DNA of 8,163 nt from Pseudomonadota bacterium. GTDB lineage: Bacteria > Pseudomonadota > Gammaproteobacteria > Burkholderiales > Sulfuricellaceae. The notes below the pieces were generated by a model. That model made no database searches. It saw only the letters and a program-made list of their open reading frames with translations, and had not been told where the DNA came from. The translations under genes and the position numbers were made by a program. The DNA lies in assembly GCA_021783895.1 (NCBI GenBank), contig JAJXTJ010000038.1, forward strand, positions 1 through 8,163, in the 5' to 3' direction. This document shows positions 4,923 through 8,163 of the stretch, one piece after another (within the stretch, counting starts at the first letter, position 1; each line of letters begins with the position of its first letter).

Positions 4923-5585
4923 ATGAATCCCCCCGTCACGAAAACAAAAGAAACGATTACGGTGATGTTGATAGACGACCACCCGGTGGTGCTGGACGGC
5001 TACTGCCGCCTGCTGGACAAGACACCCGGCATCAAGGTGGTGGCGAAAGCCAGCGATGGCGAAACCGCGTGCGATCTCTATCAGAAGCACCTGCCGGACG
5101 TGGCGATACTCGACCTCAACATGCCAGGCATCGGCGGACTGGAAACCCTGCGCCGGATCCGGGCAAAAAATCCGGAGGCGCGCATACTGGTGTTCACCAT
5201 GCATAACAGCGCGACCCTGATTCTGCGGGTGATGGAGGCGGGCGCCATGGGGTATATCACCAAACAATCCGGCGTTGGACAAATGGTGGATGCGGTACGG
5301 CAGGTCGCCAAAGGCAGCCTGTTTGTCGACCCCAAACACATCACCAGCCTCATGCGCTGGCGCACAAACCAGCCCAATGACCCGATACGCTCGCTTTCGG
5401 TGAGGGAGTTCCAGCTTTTCCAGTTGCTGGCGGAAGGCCATTCGGTTATCGAAATCGCCGAAATCCTCTCCATCAGCCCAAAAACCGCCGGGGTCCATCA
5501 CACCAGCATCATGAAAAAGCTGGACGTCCAGAATGCCGTCCAGCTGGTCAGGCTCGCCATCCAGCAGGGCATCATCCAGCCCTGA
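4923..5585 (+). CDS. NarL/LuxR-family response regulator
   Basis: This is a 220-aa two-domain regulator. The receiver domain (about 12-128) has the acidic pair D18-D19, the phospho-acceptor D64 in ILDLNMPG, T93 and K115, which is the full catalytic set, so it should be phosphorylatable. The output domain (about 153-213) is a LuxR-type helix-turn-helix: LSVREFQLFQLLAEG, EIAEILSISPKTAGVHH and a following KKLDVQN segment. It is related in architecture to NarL, UvrY/GacA and FixJ; the target genes are not deducible. GGAG at 4911-4914, 8 nt before ATG 4923, is the RBS and lies inside the last codons of the kinase remnant. Its former partner kinase appears destroyed, so it is now probably orphan, responding to another kinase or small phosphodonors, or drifting towards loss. 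The coding sequence shows no damage. Confidence 0.92.
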   Translation: MNPPVTKTKETITVMLIDDHPVVLDGYCRLLDKTPGIKVVAKASDGETACDLYQKHLPDVAILDLNMPGIGGLETLRRIRAKNPEARILVFTMHNSATLILRVMEAGAMGYITKQSGVGQMVDAVRQVAKGSLFVDPKHITSLMRWRTNQPNDPIRSLSVREFQLFQLLAEGHSVIEIAEILSISPKTAGVHHTSIMKKLDVQNAVQLVRLAIQQGIIQP

Positions 5586-5618
5586 TCAGACCGCACCAGA
5601 CGCTCGATGTCCGGCAGG

Positions 5619-5653
5619 AAAAATCGGCGTTTATTTGCATTGTCATAACGCCG
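5619..5653 (-). terminator. Rho-independent terminator candidate of Lon-like protease gene
   Basis: On the minus strand, CGGCGTTAT (5653-5645) pairs with AT(A)AACGCCG (5634-5625) with one bulged base. ATTTTT (5624-5619) follows directly. Stem plus T run in this orientation, about 80 bp after the protease stop, fits a terminator. It lies 40-70 bp beyond the convergent response-regulator stop; the plus-strand side lacks a T run. Confidence 0.6.
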
Positions 5654-5733
5654 CTCTACTCTGTTGTTCACCCGTGATCACACGCCACAAAGCCGCCGTC
5701 ATTCTGCGACGCACATCCTCATGAAATATCTGG

Positions 5734-8157
5734 TTAATCCCCTGCCCCCCTTTTTTTCGCTGTTTTTTTAGCCTGCCGGGCTAGCGATTTTCTGATTTCG
5801 GACAATTTCGCCAGCCTCACCGCGACCCGTCGATTGACGCTGCCTTCCGGATAATTGCCCGAAGTGTCGGCCTCTCCCGCCGGCATCCCGGTAAGAAGGG
5901 AGATCGCCTGATCGGCATTTTCCACGGCATAGATATGGAAACGGCCCTGCTCGGCGGCCTCCACCACATCCCGGCGCAGCATCAAATGCTTTACGTTGGA
6001 GGCGGGGATCAGCACCCCCTGCTCGCCTGCCAGCCCGCGTGCCGCGCAGATATCGAAGAAACCCTCGATCTTTTCATTAACCGCGCCAATCGCCTGCACC
6101 TGCCCGAACTGGTTCACCGACCCGGTCACCGCCAGCGACTGTCTGATCGGCGCATCCGCCAGGTTGGAAAGCAGCGCGCACAATTCCGCCAGGGAAGCGC
6201 TGTCGCCCTCGACGAAGCCGTAGGACTGCTCGAACACCAGACTGGCGGAAAGCGCCAGCGGCTGGTTTCTGGCGTAGCGCGCGGCGAGGAACGCAGACAG
6301 GATCAGTACGCCCTTGGAATGGATGGCGCCGGAAAGCTTCACCTCGCGCTCGATGTTGACCAGTTCCCCGTCGCCCAACCGGGTGGTGGCGGTGATCCGG
6401 GTCGGCTGGGCAAAGGCAAACTCGCCCAGTTCGATAACGGAAAGCCCGTTCACCTGCCCTGCCACCTCTCCCTCGGTGGAGATCATCAGAGTGCCGCGCA
6501 GAATCTCTTCATACAGCCGCCCTCTCAGCCGGTCCAAACGGTGAATGCGGGTGTCGATCGCCTTCTGCACGTCAGCAGCGCCCACTACTTCGCGGTCGGC
6601 CTCGCGCGCCCAGTAATCTGCCTCGCGCAGCAAATCGGCCACGCTGCGCATGTGGGTGGAAAGCCTTTGTGCATCGCCGGCCAGGCGCGCACTGTGCTCG
6701 ATCACCCGCGCCACCGCGCCGCGGTCGAACGGTCGCAACTCTTCCTTGCGAACCAGGGTGGAAATCATGCGTGCATACAGCAGATGGGTATCGGCACTAC
6801 GCTCGATGCGATCCTCGAAATCCGCCGCCACCTTGAACATCTCGTCGAATTCCGGGTCGTATTGCTGCAACAGATAGTAGAACATGCGGTCTCCGAACAG
6901 GACCACTTTGACATCCAGCGGAATCGGTTCGGGTTCCAGCGACACGGTGCTGACCAGACTGTACATCTGCCCCAACGATTCGATGCGGATCTCGCGCAAT
7001 TGCAATGCCCGCTTCAACGCATCCCAGGCAAAGGGCTGCACCAGCACCTTGCGCACGTCCAGCAACAAATAGCCCCCGTTCGCCCGGTGCAGCGCACCCG
7101 GCTTGATCAGGGTGAAATCCGTCACCAGTGCGCCGAACTGGGCGACATGCTCGACCCGCCCGACCAGGTTGCTGTAAGTCGGATTATCCTCGCTGACGAT
7201 CGGCGCGCCGGACGACTTGCCGTTCGTCACCAGCACGTTCACCAGGTAGCGGTGAAAACTCTGCCGCGTAACCATGGTCATGCCCGCCAAAGTCGCTGAT
7301 TCCTCCTGTTTGCGGAAATCATCCGCATTCTCGACCATGTCCTGCTGCACCAGGTCGAGGTATTTCCGCACCTCGGGCAAGTCAGCGTAGATTTGCCTTA
7401 ACTCGTTTACCAGGTGGCCAACCACTGACAAGGTGGTTTCGCGATCAAGCTGCTTGACCTGCTCCTGCCTTTCCCTCCGCCACTGCGGCATCTGCCGCAA
7501 AACCTTCTCGAGTCTTTCCTGCAGCACCGCGATGGCAGCCTCAACCCGCTTTTTTTCCTCGTCCGGCAGTTTCTCGTATTCGTTGGGAGGAATCACCTCA
7601 TGGTTGCGGGTAGGGGCGAAGGCGAATCCGTCAGGGGTGCGCAACAGGGCGATTTCCTGCTTTTCTGCCTCATCGCCCACGTCCTTTACTTCCTGGTCGC
7701 GCCGCTTGTTGAATGCCTCCTGGATTGCCTCGGTTCTGGCGCGATATTCGTCGCTCTCAAACAGGGCGGGAATCGCAATACGCAACTCTTCCACCAGCTG
7801 TGCCATGTGGCGGCCAAGTTCAGCCCCCTTGCCGGGCGGAAGCCTGATCGCCTGGGGCTGGTGCGGCTGGGAGAAGTTGTTGATGTAGCACCAGTCGGAA
7901 GGCTGACGCTCGTCCCGCACCCGCTGTTCGAGAACCTGCTGCACCATGCTGCGCTTGCCCATGCCGGTGGGGCCAAGAACGAAAAGATTGTAGCCCTCGC
8001 GGCGGATGCCGGCCCCGAAGCGCACCGCGTCCATGGCGCGCATCTGGCCAATGATTTCGGCCAGGTCTTCCAGTTCGGCCGTGGTCTGAAATCCGAACTG
8101 CTCGGGATCGCAGGGTTGATAAAGCTGGTTGGGTTGCAGCGGGGGAAAGGTGGGCAT
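5734..8157 (-). CDS. Lon-like ATP-dependent protease (peptidase S16, long AAA_32-type)
   Basis: This 807-aa protein joins an AAA+ ATPase to a Lon-type protease domain and lacks the classical Lon N-terminal substrate domain. Walker A is G62-P-T-G-M-G-K68 and Walker B is GGYLLLD367. Between them lies a long charged, coiled-coil-like insert (about 135-285) typical of this Lon-like subfamily (AAA_32/LonB-LID architecture; YcbZ is a shorter relative). The protease domain (about 555-760) has GDS653AS as nucleophile and VNEK696 as the lysine of the Ser-Lys dyad. Their 43-residue spacing equals that of S679/K722 in E. coli Lon, so it should be active. The C-terminal tail is Lys/Arg-rich (about 776-803). 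No membrane segment is evident, so it is probably cytoplasmic. The ATG at 8157 is 6 bp from the window end, so its RBS is not visible and a longer start cannot be excluded. Substrates are unknown. Confidence 0.92.
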   Translation of the reverse strand: MPTFPPLQPNQLYQPCDPEQFGFQTTAELEDLAEIIGQMRAMDAVRFGAGIRREGYNLFVLGPTGMGKRSMVQQVLEQRVRDERQPSDWCYINNFSQPHQPQAIRLPPGKGAELGRHMAQLVEELRIAIPALFESDEYRARTEAIQEAFNKRRDQEVKDVGDEAEKQEIALLRTPDGFAFAPTRNHEVIPPNEYEKLPDEEKKRVEAAIAVLQERLEKVLRQMPQWRRERQEQVKQLDRETTLSVVGHLVNELRQIYADLPEVRKYLDLVQQDMVENADDFRKQEESATLAGMTMVTRQSFHRYLVNVLVTNGKSSGAPIVSEDNPTYSNLVGRVEHVAQFGALVTDFTLIKPGALHRANGGYLLLDVRKVLVQPFAWDALKRALQLREIRIESLGQMYSLVSTVSLEPEPIPLDVKVVLFGDRMFYYLLQQYDPEFDEMFKVAADFEDRIERSADTHLLYARMISTLVRKEELRPFDRGAVARVIEHSARLAGDAQRLSTHMRSVADLLREADYWAREADREVVGAADVQKAIDTRIHRLDRLRGRLYEEILRGTLMISTEGEVAGQVNGLSVIELGEFAFAQPTRITATTRLGDGELVNIEREVKLSGAIHSKGVLILSAFLAARYARNQPLALSASLVFEQSYGFVEGDSASLAELCALLSNLADAPIRQSLAVTGSVNQFGQVQAIGAVNEKIEGFFDICAARGLAGEQGVLIPASNVKHLMLRRDVVEAAEQGRFHIYAVENADQAISLLTGMPAGEADTSGNYPEGSVNRRVAVRLAKLSEIRKSLARQAKKTAKKRGAGD

Positions 8158-8163
8158 TTTTTA

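Noticed and set aside
5935..7299. Open frame of 454 codons on the plus strand
   Set aside because: It lies antisense inside the Lon-like protease gene, whose minus-strand frame shows clear motifs; the plus-strand translation is His/Gln/Arg-rich without any recognisable domain.

Overview
The window looks like chromosomal DNA of a betaproteobacterium. It has moderately high GC, compact genes, a CDGSH protein, YceI proteins with an FLCMPHPMLKK-type insert, a rubredoxin-type electron chain and a long-form Lon-like protease. Assignment to a Nitrosomonadales-like lineage is an inference from protein style only. Nothing indicates a plasmid, phage or IS element.

Layout. (1) 1-1082, + strand: two tandem yceI-family genes; the first is cut by the window edge and the second carries a signal peptide. 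(2) 1164-1409, +: a small protein with two CDGSH-type iron-sulfur motifs. (3) 1450-1504: a perfect 24-bp inverted repeat of REP/BIME type between convergent genes; its last base is the last base of the next gene's stop codon. (4) 1504-3362, - strand: a three-gene cluster of rubrerythrin, rubredoxin (54 aa) and a rubredoxin reductase-like flavoprotein. (5) 3512-4447, -: OxyR, with both redox cysteines at positions 199 and 208. The gap between oxyR and the rubrerythrin gene holds a candidate OxyR operator and promoter. (6) 4448-4922: an AT-rich, repeat-bearing control region with a TTGACA promoter candidate, then the wreck of a PAS-type sensor histidine kinase that keeps only fragments of its N- and C-terminal ends in three frames. 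(7) 4923-5585, +: an intact NarL/LuxR-type response regulator directly behind the kinase remnant. (8) 5734-8157, -: a Lon-like (S16) ATP-dependent protease with a terminator candidate downstream.

How the genes fit together. The minus-strand cluster reads as a peroxide-reduction chain: NADH, flavoprotein reductase, rubredoxin, rubrerythrin diiron centre, H2O2. The peroxide sensor OxyR lies immediately upstream and is the likely activator. The CDGSH protein and the YceI pair may belong to the same redox/stress neighbourhood, but that link rests on proximity only. The response regulator appears to have lost its adjacent kinase.

The two observations most worth following are the OxyR-rubrerythrin-rubredoxin-reductase arrangement with its operator, and the internally deleted kinase that still leaves the regulator's translation start intact. 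I see no wholly unknown system.
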